Shown here: positions 48,411-56,534 of the stretch, one piece after another
Layout of the letters: every line of letters starts with the position of its first letter
How positions within the stretch are numbered: position 1 is the first letter of the stretch
DNA from: Streptomyces sp. B3I8
GTDB lineage: Bacteria; Actinomycetota; Actinomycetes; Streptomycetales; Streptomycetaceae
Reading direction: 5' to 3'
Assembly: GCF_030816915.1 (NCBI RefSeq)
Contig: NZ_JAUSYN010000002.1
Span: 6,771,501-6,835,500 of the forward strand
DNA length: 64,000 nt
Made by a program: the position numbers and the translations under genes
The notes under the pieces: generated by a model
Told to the model about the DNA's origin: nothing
Seen by the model: the letters and a program-made list of their open reading frames with translations, nothing else
The model's database searches: none

Positions 48411-49493
48411 ATGCGCTCGCCGAACATCCGCCGCACCTGTGCCGCCCTGGCCGCCGCCACCTCCCTCGCGCTCGCCCTGACCGCGTGCGGGGGCACCACC
48501 AAGAACGACGTCAAGGACGACGGCGGCACGAACAAGTCGGCCGGCAAGGCCGACCCGAACGCCGCGACGAAGAAGGGCCTGACGGTCGCCTTCCTGCCCA
48601 AGCAGGTCAACAACCCGTACTTCACCACCGCCGACAAGGGGGGCGAGAAGGCAGTCAAGGAGCTCGGCTCCTCCTACAAGGAGGTCGGCCCGAACAGCGC
48701 CACCGACACCTCCGGCCAGGTCTCCTACGTCAACACGCTGACCCAGCAGCAGGTCGACGCGATGGCCGTCTCCGCGCAGGACCCGGGCGCGCTGTGCACC
48801 GCGCTCAAGCAGGCGATGACCAACAAGATCAAGGTCGTCACCTACGACTCGGACACCAAGACCGACTGCCGCAACGCCTTCATCTCCCAGGCCTCCGCCG
48901 AGGACCTCGGCCGCACCGAGGTGCAGCTCCTCGCCGAACAGATCGGCTACAAGGGCGAGATCGCGATCCTGTCCGCCGCGCAGACCGCGACGAACCAGAA
49001 CACCTGGATCGACTTCATGAAGGACGAGCTGAAGCAGGACAAGTACAAGAACATCAAGCTCGTCAAGGTCGCCTACGGCAACGACGACGCCCAGCAGTCC
49101 TTCCAGCAGACCCAGGGCCTGCTGCAGGAGCACCCGAACCTGAAGGGCATCATCTCGCCCACCACCGTCGGCATCAAGGCGGCCGCCCAGTACCTGTCCG
49201 GCTCCAAGTACAAGGGCAAGGTCAAGCTGACCGGCCTCGGCACCCCGAACGACATGCGCAAGTACGTCAAGAACGGCACCGTCGAGGCGTTCGAGCTGTG
49301 GGACCCGGCCAAGCTCGGCGAACTCGCCGCCCGCACCGCCGTCGCACTGTCCTCCGGGCAGATCTCCGGCAAGGAGGGCGAGACCTTCAAGGCCGGCGAC
49401 CTCGGGGAGTACACGATCGGCAAGGACGGCGTGATCGCGCTCGGCAAGCCCACCGTGTTCGACAAGAAGAACATCGACCAGTTCAACTTCTGA
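48411..49493 (+). CDS. rhaS: Rhamnose ABC transporter, substrate-binding lipoprotein
   Basis: A 360-aa lipoprotein: basic N-terminus, hydrophobic segment and lipobox LTAC with Cys26 as the lipidation site. A Lys/Asp/Gly-rich linker follows. The mature domain has the periplasmic-binding fold (LTVAFLPKQVNNPYF at the start of strand 1, AMAVSAQDPGALCTAL, IISPTTVGIKAAAQYL). It closely resembles RhaS-type rhamnose-binding proteins. The ATG has AAAGGAA 9 nt upstream. It follows the permeases after a 113-bp gap holding a tandem repeat. Confidence 0.92.
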   Translation: MRSPNIRRTCAALAAATSLALALTACGGTTKNDVKDDGGTNKSAGKADPNAATKKGLTVAFLPKQVNNPYFTTADKGGEKAVKELGSSYKEVGPNSATDTSGQVSYVNTLTQQQVDAMAVSAQDPGALCTALKQAMTNKIKVVTYDSDTKTDCRNAFISQASAEDLGRTEVQLLAEQIGYKGEIAILSAAQTATNQNTWIDFMKDELKQDKYKNIKLVKVAYGNDDAQQSFQQTQGLLQEHPNLKGIISPTTVGIKAAAQYLSGSKYKGKVKLTGLGTPNDMRKYVKNGTVEAFELWDPAKLGELAARTAVALSSGQISGKEGETFKAGDLGEYTIGKDGVIALGKPTVFDKKNIDQFNF

Positions 49494-49644
49494 TCGACGG
49501 TCCGGCGGTGCCTTATTCTTCACTGATCGTTCGATCTCGCTGAGCGTGCCTCCTCGGCGAGCGCGGGCCGGTCGCAGCACCGGTGGCCGCCAGGTCACCG
49601 GCCGCCCGGCCGGCCCGTTCCACCCCTCAGGGAGCCGGTAGTTC

Positions 49645-49965
49645 ATGCAGCGCGTCTGTTTCCTCCTCAAGGTCCGCGAGGACCGGATCGCCGAGTACCG
49701 CGAGCGGCACGCCTCGGTGTGGCCGGAGATGCGCGAGGCGCTGTCGTCCACCGGCTGGCACAACTACTCGCTCTTCCTGCGCGAGGACGGCCTGCTCGTC
49801 GGCTACCTGGAGACCGAGGACTTCGAGACGGCCAGGGCCGGCATGGAGGCCACCGAGGTCAACGGCCGCTGGCAGGCCGAGATGGGGCCGCTCTTCGAGA
49901 CACTCGACGGAAGCCGTCCCGACGAGGCGATGAAACCGCTCACCGAGGTGTTCCACCTGGCCTGA
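49645..49965 (+). CDS. rhaM: L-rhamnose mutarotase
   Basis: A 106-aa RhaM/YiiL protein that interconverts alpha and beta L-rhamnose. Signatures are MQRVCFLLKVREDRIAEYRERH, VWPEMREAL (catalytic-region His/Trp), WHNYSLFLREDGLLVGYLE and the C-terminal PLTEVFHL. Length is exact for the family. ATG 49645 has GGGAG about 10 nt before. It lies between rhaS and the regulator gene, completing the uptake arm. Confidence 0.93.
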   Translation: MQRVCFLLKVREDRIAEYRERHASVWPEMREALSSTGWHNYSLFLREDGLLVGYLETEDFETARAGMEATEVNGRWQAEMGPLFETLDGSRPDEAMKPLTEVFHLA

Positions 49966-50070
49966 GCACCCCGCCCGGCCCACTGTCCTGCTGTTTGCTT
50001 CGCCTTACCCCGTCCGCTCACCCCGCTCGACCACTCCACCCCCTGCGCCCTCACTGGAGGTCCCCGCGCC

Positions 50071-51102
50071 ATGGCCCGTTCAGTGGGTATCAAGGACGTC
50101 GCCCGTGCCGCCGGAGTCTCCGTGGGCACCGTGTCCAACGTCATCAACCGGCCCGACACGGTCGCCTCCGAGACCCGCGCCCGGGTGCTCTCCGCGATCG
50201 ACCGGCTCGGCTACGTCCGCAGCGAGTCCGCCCGCCAACTCCGCGCCGGACGCAGCCGCATCATGGGGCTGCTCGTGCTCGACATGGGCAACCCCTTCTT
50301 CGTCGACGTCACCCGCGGCGCCGAACGGGCCGCCCGGGACGCCGGACTCGGCGTGATGGTCTGCAACAGCGCCCAGAGCAGCGGCGAGGAGGCCGAGTAC
50401 CTCGCGCTGTTCGCCGAACAGCGGGTGCGGGGCGTGCTGCTGACGCCCACCGACGCGAGCGGCCGCAACATCGCCGCCTTCCGACGCCACCGCATCCCGT
50501 TCGTCCTCGTGGACCGGGTCGCCGAGGGCACCACCGAGTGCTCCGTCTCGGTCGACGACGTCGCCGGCGGGGCGCTCGCGGTACGGCATCTGGTGGACAC
50601 CGGGCACCGCTCCCTCGCGTACGTCAGCGGGCCGCCCGGGCTGAACCAGGTGCGCGACCGGCGCACCGGCGCGCTGAACGCGCTCGCCGAGGCCGGACTC
50701 GACGCGGACGTGCTGCGCGAACTGCCCACCGAACGGCTCGACGTGGCGGCGGGCCGCGACGCGGGGGCCCGCCTCCTCGGCCTGGCCGACCGGCCCACCG
50801 CGGTGTTCTGCGCGAACGACCTGCTGGCGCTGGGCGTGCTGCAGGCGATGTTCGCGGCCGGCGTGCGGGTGCCGGAGGATTTGGCGATCGTCGGGTACGA
50901 CGACATCGAGTTCGCGGCGGCCGCCGCCGTGCCGCTCACCTCGGTACGGCAGCCGGCGGCCACGATGGGCGCGCTGGCGGCGGAACTCCTCCTGGAGGAG
51001 ACGGAGGCCGAGGCGGAGGCGGCGGCCCGCCCGCACGAGCACCGCAGGGTCGTCCTCCAGCCCGAACTGGTGGTCCGCCGCTCCAGCCTCTCGCCGCGCT
51101 GA
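50071..51102 (+). CDS. rhaR: LacI-family transcriptional regulator, probable rhamnose repressor
   Basis: A 343-aa regulator. The N-terminal LacI helix-turn-helix and hinge read IKDVARAAGVSVGTVSNVIN and ARVLSAIDRLGYVRSESAR. The effector domain begins RSRIMGLLVLDMGNPFF and contains VFCANDLLALGVLQAM and VPEDLAIVGYDDIEFA. As the last gene of the importer/mutarotase arm it is the natural candidate to bind the twin TGAAAC sites between the two operons. The ATG has GGAGG 10 nt upstream. The gene symbol is functional and borrowed; other organisms use rhaR for unrelated AraC regulators. Confidence 0.85.
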   Translation: MARSVGIKDVARAAGVSVGTVSNVINRPDTVASETRARVLSAIDRLGYVRSESARQLRAGRSRIMGLLVLDMGNPFFVDVTRGAERAARDAGLGVMVCNSAQSSGEEAEYLALFAEQRVRGVLLTPTDASGRNIAAFRRHRIPFVLVDRVAEGTTECSVSVDDVAGGALAVRHLVDTGHRSLAYVSGPPGLNQVRDRRTGALNALAEAGLDADVLRELPTERLDVAAGRDAGARLLGLADRPTAVFCANDLLALGVLQAMFAAGVRVPEDLAIVGYDDIEFAAAAAVPLTSVRQPAATMGALAAELLLEETEAEAEAAARPHEHRRVVLQPELVVRRSSLSPR

Positions 51103-51134
51103 GCGGTTCCGTCCTCCGGAGGTGGCCGGAGGAA

Positions 51135-51206
51135 GCGCCCGGCCTCCGCAACCCGCGTGATCGGGAGGAGCGCCCGGCCCCCCGCGACCCGCGTGGGCGC
51201 CCGGCC
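51135..51206. repeat. Imperfect direct repeat between the LacI and Stealth genes
   Basis: A block of about 25 bp starting GCGCCCGGCC and ending CCCGCGTG occurs at 51135-51159 and 51170-51195, and its first 10 bp recur at 51197-51206. It lies in the convergent gap and may contribute to termination structure. Confidence 0.65.
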
Positions 51207-51248
51207 ACCTCACGTCCCGGAACGGCCGCGAGGCGGCTCCTTCCTACG

Positions 51249-53054
51249 TCAACGGCGGTCCGGGGGCGTGTCACGGTCCGCACCGGAGCCCGGCCTCTCC
51301 CAGGGACTGGCGAACGGGAACCGTGCCTCCAGGAAGGCGTGCAGGGTGGCCGCGATGCGTTCCTGCTCGGCCTCGGCCGTATGGACGTCGTTGAGGCAGA
51401 GGAAGTCGTACGGGTGACCGGGCGTGAACTCCGCGAGAGCCGATTCCAGGCCCGGCCTGCCCACATCCACGTAGCGAAGCCTGCTCTTTCCCGGCACCGC
51501 GCGGCCGGTGAGGTAGGCGTGGTGGTGGTGCAGTGAGGCTGCCATGGCGATGTCCGTCGTGGCACGGAACCGGGACCGGCTGGTGCGACGTATCTCCTCG
51601 CCGAACCGCGCGTCCAACTTTTCCATGACGGACCGAAGTTGCGGGTGCGGGGTGTGCTTGAACTTGCTGACGGTGAAGCGGCCGTGGAGGTCGAGCATCA
51701 GCGCGCGGACGTTCTTCCCGGCCGAGTTGGGTGCCGGCTCGTCCGGGTGCGGCTCGCCGAGGCCGAGTTGGGAAGGGGAGAAGGGGAGCTTGGCGATGCC
51801 GTTGCCGTGGAAGAACTGCTCCGCGGCGGCCGGACGGGTGAAGAAGACGTCGTCGTTGAGGTAGAGGTAGTGCTCCGAGAGGCCCGGTATGTGATGCAAC
51901 TGGGTCTCGATCGCGTGGGAGTTGAAGACGGGGAGCGCCGTCGGGTCGGTGAAGACGGTCTTGTGGTCGACGATCTGGAGGCCGGGGGCGTTCGTGTCGA
52001 GCCAGGCGGGTGTCTGCCCGTCGGTGACCAGGTAGATGTTCCGGACGAACGGGGCGTACATCGTCACCGAGCGCAGGGAGTACTTGAGCTCGTCCCGGCT
52101 CGTGTAGCGGGAAGTGCCGGTCTCGCGGGCGTGAATGCGCGGGGAGTCCGGGCCGGTACGGAAGGACTCGCGGCGCGCGGCGAGCTCGGGGTCGGAACCG
52201 TCGACCCAGGTGTAGACGAGGTCGATGGGAAAGTCGACGGTGTCGAGGCGGGGCTGGACGAAGCTCTCGAACGTCGGGTAGTCGCGGCGCTCGACAGTGC
52301 GCACCGCCGTGACGCGAGCGGCCGAAGGCAGCACGTCGGCGACGGCGTTGGGGCGCGGGGCGACCAGGGCGTCGGCGAGTACCGCGGGCGGAGCCTGGGT
52401 GCGCAGTGCCTCGATGCGGGCGGCGCCGCGTTCCTCGTCGTCCAGCAGCAGTCGGCCGTCCTGCCAGAATTCGACGTCGCAGCCGTACGAGAGGTCGGCG
52501 AGGATCTGCTGGTTGGGCCCGAGCAGGATTTCGCCGAAACGGATGACGTCCTGGCGCTTGAGCGCGGTGGGCAGGGAGCCGTCGGCGTACAGGACCGCGT
52601 CGTCGGGCAGGGGACTGCTGCCGGGCTTGAGCGCGTACAGCGGACTCGCCCCGTACGCGTCGCGCAGGGCGACCAATAACGCCTTGCGGTCGGCCCGGTT
52701 CAGGGCGACCACATGGCGGGTGCGTGAGCGGCCGGGGACGAGGAAGTACGCGATGCCGGCCTCTTCCAGGACGTCGGCGACGAGAGCGAGGTTGTGCGCG
52801 CCGGCGGCGCGGGCCGTGAACCGGTCGACGGTACGCCCGAAGTAGCCGCGGCCTTCGAACAGAATGGTGCGCACCGCGGTGTCCGAGTCCAGCAGGGCCT
52901 GTCGCCGGGCCGCGATCTTCTCCTGGCGTTTCCGGGCCGCCGCGGCGGCCTGTGCGGCCTCGGCGGCGTGTGCGGCCTGTGCGGTCTCTTCCTCGCGGGC
53001 ACGCGCACGGCCCGGCAGCAGACGGTCGGTGAGGTGGTGGATACGGGAAGGCAT
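51249..53054 (-). CDS. Stealth-family sugar-phosphate transferase (capsular polysaccharide phosphotransferase)
   Basis: A 601-aa protein with the Stealth conserved regions in order. CR1 is around DFPIDLVYTWVDGSDP (about residue 300). CR2 is RDELKYSLRSVTMYAPFVRNI and LYLNDDVFF. CR3 includes the HHHHAY segment, and CR4 is FLCLNDV near the C-terminus. Stealth proteins transfer hexose-1-phosphate to build phosphodiester-linked surface polysaccharide. The N-terminus has an Ala/Arg/Glu coiled-coil (about 25-60) and a further domain of about 200 residues before CR1. ATG 53054 has CAGGAA upstream; the frame is open to 53255 without support. No other glycan genes are nearby. Confidence 0.88.
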   Translation of the reverse strand: MPSRIHHLTDRLLPGRARAREEETAQAAHAAEAAQAAAAARKRQEKIAARRQALLDSDTAVRTILFEGRGYFGRTVDRFTARAAGAHNLALVADVLEEAGIAYFLVPGRSRTRHVVALNRADRKALLVALRDAYGASPLYALKPGSSPLPDDAVLYADGSLPTALKRQDVIRFGEILLGPNQQILADLSYGCDVEFWQDGRLLLDDEERGAARIEALRTQAPPAVLADALVAPRPNAVADVLPSAARVTAVRTVERRDYPTFESFVQPRLDTVDFPIDLVYTWVDGSDPELAARRESFRTGPDSPRIHARETGTSRYTSRDELKYSLRSVTMYAPFVRNIYLVTDGQTPAWLDTNAPGLQIVDHKTVFTDPTALPVFNSHAIETQLHHIPGLSEHYLYLNDDVFFTRPAAAEQFFHGNGIAKLPFSPSQLGLGEPHPDEPAPNSAGKNVRALMLDLHGRFTVSKFKHTPHPQLRSVMEKLDARFGEEIRRTSRSRFRATTDIAMAASLHHHHAYLTGRAVPGKSRLRYVDVGRPGLESALAEFTPGHPYDFLCLNDVHTAEAEQERIAATLHAFLEARFPFASPWERPGSGADRDTPPDRR

Positions 53055-54090
53055 GCGGTATTCCTGCCTGAGGCGGCGTCCGGTGCGGGCACCACCCCGT
53101 TGAGTCGCCGTGCGTGGCGGCATCTGCGAGATCGAAGCTGTCGCCCGCGGTACGGATCTCGTGCGCGGTGCGATCGGGAACGGAACCCTACTCAGGCGAG
53201 GTTCCGCCCTTGGGCATTGAGGGGGTGCCGCACAGACGGGCGGCGACGGTGTCACCGGCCTTGTGCTGTTCCTCCGTCATGTCGGCCGTCATCCTGGTCC
53301 GGCCGCCGAGGAAAGGACCGGGCGAACAATGCTGCCTGGGGCGAGACCGAACAGTGAGGCGTTGTCCTCGATTCGGACAACATCGAATTCCAGCCGAAGG
53401 CGAATGGAAGGAAGAGCGTCTTCCTGGTCGTCGCCGAAGCGGTGTGGGCGGATCGCCCGGCCGAAACTCTCGTCACGGCATCCGCAGTGCGGAACGGCAG
53501 TCCTGGACCGCTTGGAATTCGACGGGCCGCAGGAGGCGTCGAATTCTCGCCGCGCGGACGATCCGCAAGGGTGTGGGGCTCCGCATCGCTCGCCGCCGGT
53601 GTCGTCGTGCTTATGGGAGAACGACCGACCGGCGGCATGTGCTGTGCATGCGGATAAGCACACCCACAGGCGTTCCACGGGTTCTGTCCTCATTTCGGAC
53701 TACGGACGGGTGGCGAACGGAAACCGCCCATCTGCACCCTTGTGACCCTTCTCGGTGCGCCCATGGCGTGCCGAAACCGCGGACGGCGTGCGGGTTGACG
53801 GTGAAGAAACTATGAGCTCCACATAGATGTCTCGTCAAGCGCGGACCTGCGACTTCACCAAACTTGTCCGTGATGTCGGCGCAAGGCGGCATTCCGGTCG
53901 TTTGTAAGTCTTGGGCATGATTCTACGGCGTAAATCGGACGTAAATCGGACGTGCCCTTGACATGGAAGTTGCTGATGCCGGAAGTTTTGCGAGCGCTTG
54001 GATCATCGTTTTAGGGGCCGTGGAATATGTCCCAACGCCTGTTTCGGCTCGGGGCGACAACGGCATAATGAGGGGTGGGGTGGATGTCTC
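53055..54090. other. About 1 kb without a recognisable gene
   Basis: Base composition is visibly less GC-rich than elsewhere, especially after 53800. Several open frames exist, but none shows consistent Streptomyces codon bias, a good ribosome site or a known domain. A 34-codon minus-strand frame (53196-53300) is the only tidy small one and is not convincing. The right end holds an 11-bp tandem repeat and a TTGACA box upstream of the FG-GAP gene. Confidence 0.5.
53930..53963 (+). promoter_or_regulatory. 11-bp tandem repeat and -35-like box upstream of the FG-GAP gene
   Basis: GTAAATCGGAC occurs twice in direct succession (53930-53940, 53941-53951), one helical turn apart, and TTGACA follows at 53958-53963. 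No clear -10 is seen at the right distance. The arrangement could be an activator site. Confidence 0.4.
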
Positions 54091-55665
54091 ATGCGTAGAC
54101 GCATGAGCTCAGTCGGGTTGGCCGCGTTAGCGGCCACGGCTCTGGCCATGGCCGGGGGACTGGTCTCGCTGCCGCAGCCGGCGGCTGCCGCAGCGACGTG
54201 CACGGGTGGCACGTCGAGCGATTTCAACGGCGACGGTTCGACCGACACGGTCATCGCGGACCCGAACGCGACGGTGAACGGCGCGGCGCGGGCCGGGCTG
54301 GTGCGTGTGGTGTTCGGTGGCGGCAAGGGTGTATCCGAGATCTCGCAGGCGACCAGCGGTATGAAGGCCGCTCCGGAGCGCGGGGACCAGTTCGGTTACT
54401 CGCGTGCGGCCTACGACGCGGACGGTGACGGATGCACGGACCTGGTGGTCGGAGCACCGTACGAAGACGTCCTCGAGGACGGCTCCCAGCTCGTGGACGC
54501 CGGTGCCCTCTGGATCATCCACGGAACACCCGCGGGCATCGGCACCGGTTCGGCCATCGAGAGCTATACACAGGACGCGTTCGACGCGAGCACGGCGACC
54601 GAGAGCTACGACCGATTCGGCTTCGCCCTCCACACGGGCACGACGTCCGCCGACTTGCCCTACCTGGTGATAGGCGTGCCGGGCGAGGACATCACCAGCC
54701 ATGGCGAGAATCAGGTGGATGCCGGCTGCGTCCACTACATGCGGGGTGCGACGAAGTACACCGTGAATCAGGACGATCCCGGTGTGCCGGGTGTCGTCGA
54801 GGCACATGACCGCTTCGGCTACTCGCTGGCGGGCACGAACCGCTACTTTGCCGTCGGCGTGCCGGGCGAGACGATCGGTGACGACGCGGCCTTCGCGGGC
54901 GGTGTCACGGTGTTCGACCACACCCTCACCGACGGTGTGCCCACCGCCCTCGTCGGCCTCGACCAGGGTGGGTCGGGCGAGGGCCTGGCAGGGGTCGCCG
55001 AGGCCAACGACCAGTTCGGTTCGTCGATCGACATGACGAACTACCGGCCGAGCGGCCAGACCTACAACTCTGACGCGCTCCTGGCCGTCGGTTCTCCCGG
55101 TGAGGCCATCGGCACGGCCGCCGGAGCGGGAGGGGCAACGGTCATCCGCATTCAGCCGTCGGGCGCCTACACCGAACTGGCGCCCATCGACGCGGACAAG
55201 ACGGACGTCGAAGGCACCGCCACGGAAGGCGACTTCCTCGGGCAGCGTGTGGCGATCACCAACACGGACCCCTCGGTCGTCAGCAGCGACGCCACCATCC
55301 GGCTGGCCGTGGGTATCCCGGGACGTGACGTCGGCGGCGTCAAGGACGCGGGGGTCCTGCAGGTGTTCCGGCCGCTGGACAGCACCCTCGGGGCCAACGA
55401 CAAGATCATCAGTCGGGCTGCGGGCGGCAGTGTCCTGCCCGGCACGGTGACCACACGTGACTACACCGGTATGAGCCTGACCTCCGGGAGCGCGAACCTC
55501 TACGTCGGGATTCCGTACAGCAAGGAGCCCGACACCGCGAAGGGTGTCCTGTACGTGATTCCGTGGACCGACGTCGACGGCACCACGAGCACCGGGACGA
55601 CTGTCTTCAGGCCGGGCGCCGGAGGCATCCCCGACGCCGGCGCCTCCTTCGGCGTGGTGGGGTGA
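54091..55665 (+). CDS. Secreted FG-GAP repeat (integrin-alpha-like beta-propeller) protein
   Basis: A 524-aa exported protein. The N-terminus (MRRRMSSVGLAALAATALAM, Ala-rich core, PAAAAA cleavage region) is a signal peptide ending near residue 36. The mature part is made of about seven FG-GAP blades: DFNGDGSTDTVIADP, DQFGYSRAAYDADGDGCTDLVVGAPYE, DRFGFAL, DRFGYSLA, DQFGSSID and others, with calcium-binding DxDxDG-type loops in the first two. No enzymatic motif is visible; binding to glycans or partner proteins is likely. ATG 54091 is chosen as the start of the signal peptide; an upstream in-frame extension to 53998 does not look real. The next gene starts 5 bp after the stop. Confidence 0.82.
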   Translation: MRRRMSSVGLAALAATALAMAGGLVSLPQPAAAAATCTGGTSSDFNGDGSTDTVIADPNATVNGAARAGLVRVVFGGGKGVSEISQATSGMKAAPERGDQFGYSRAAYDADGDGCTDLVVGAPYEDVLEDGSQLVDAGALWIIHGTPAGIGTGSAIESYTQDAFDASTATESYDRFGFALHTGTTSADLPYLVIGVPGEDITSHGENQVDAGCVHYMRGATKYTVNQDDPGVPGVVEAHDRFGYSLAGTNRYFAVGVPGETIGDDAAFAGGVTVFDHTLTDGVPTALVGLDQGGSGEGLAGVAEANDQFGSSIDMTNYRPSGQTYNSDALLAVGSPGEAIGTAAGAGGATVIRIQPSGAYTELAPIDADKTDVEGTATEGDFLGQRVAITNTDPSVVSSDATIRLAVGIPGRDVGGVKDAGVLQVFRPLDSTLGANDKIISRAAGGSVLPGTVTTRDYTGMSLTSGSANLYVGIPYSKEPDTAKGVLYVIPWTDVDGTTSTGTTVFRPGAGGIPDAGASFGVVG

Positions 55666-55670
55666 CGGCG

Positions 55671-56534
55671 ATGGCGGGCAAGAACCCTACGGTGAACCAC
55701 TCCTCCCCCAGGGACGGTCGAGGTAGACGCACCGCCGTCGTCGCCGCGACGCTGACCGCGCTCCTGGCCTCCGGCCTCGGCCTGCTGCCGGGCTCCGGCG
55801 GAGACGCCCCGGCCGCTGTCGCCGCAGGCGGGGGCAGAGTCCCGACCGAGGTGGGTACCGGCGACGCACAGGTCGCGGCGGCCCGGTCCGGTGAGGCGGT
55901 CGAGGTGCTCGCCCTGCGTGACGAACGCAGCACCACTGTGGCCAATCCGGACGGCACCTTCACGACCACCGAGTACGTCCAGCCCATCCGTACCCGCAAG
56001 AACGGAACGTGGCAGGACATCGACACCACGCTCGTCAAGCAGGCCAACGGCACGTACGCGCCGAAGGCCGCGCCCACGGCCATGGCCTTCTCGGGCGGTG
56101 GTGACAGGACGTTCGCCCGGCTGGAGAAGGACGGGCGGTCACTCTCCCTGGACTGGCAGAGTGCACTGCCCGAGCCGAGCATCGCCGGGTCCACCGCCAC
56201 GTACGCCGATGTCTTCGACGGCGTCGACATGGAGATCACCGCCAGTGCCGAGGGGTTCTCCCACGTTCTGGTGGTCAAGGACGCGAAGGCCGCGGCCAAC
56301 CCGGACCTCGCCGAGCTCCAACTCCCGGTCAGGACCGACTCCGTCACGCTGGAGAAGACGGCGGAAAGCGGTCTCGAAGCCGAGGACAGGGCCAGCGGTG
56401 GCACCGTGTTCGAGGCGCCGCAGCCGATGATGTGGGACTCCAGCCAGGGCACGGCGGCGGACGGCGGCGCGTCCCCCGGACCGTCGCCGACCACTCCGGC
56501 ACCGGGCGGTGCGGGGGGGAGAACGGCGCGGTGA
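55671..56534 (+). CDS. LamG/DNRLRE-type secreted protein, N-terminal part (frameshifted)
   Basis: 287 aa in this frame. The N-terminus has a basic region, a hydrophobic core (AVVAATLTALLASGLGLL) and an Ala-rich cleavage site, so it is exported. The rest (TTTEYVQPIRTRKNGTWQDI, ADVFDGVDMEI) is the N-terminal domain found before DNRLRE and LamG domains in large Streptomyces wall proteins. The frame ends soon after a run of seven G (56513-56519). With eight G it would continue into the next open frame. A GTG at 55662 is an alternative start overlapping the previous stop. Confidence 0.7.
   Translation: MAGKNPTVNHSSPRDGRGRRTAVVAATLTALLASGLGLLPGSGGDAPAAVAAGGGRVPTEVGTGDAQVAAARSGEAVEVLALRDERSTTVANPDGTFTTTEYVQPIRTRKNGTWQDIDTTLVKQANGTYAPKAAPTAMAFSGGGDRTFARLEKDGRSLSLDWQSALPEPSIAGSTATYADVFDGVDMEITASAEGFSHVLVVKDAKAAANPDLAELQLPVRTDSVTLEKTAESGLEAEDRASGGTVFEAPQPMMWDSSQGTAADGGASPGPSPTTPAPGGAGGRTAR

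Noticed and set aside
53196..53300. 34-codon minus-strand frame (MTADMTEEQHKAGDTVAARL...)
   Set aside because: It has a tidy start and stop and a plausible composition, but no convincing ribosome site and no known family.
53114..53815. Plus-strand open frame of 233 codons in the gene-poor kilobase
   Set aside because: No Streptomyces codon bias, ribosome site, signal peptide or recognisable motif.
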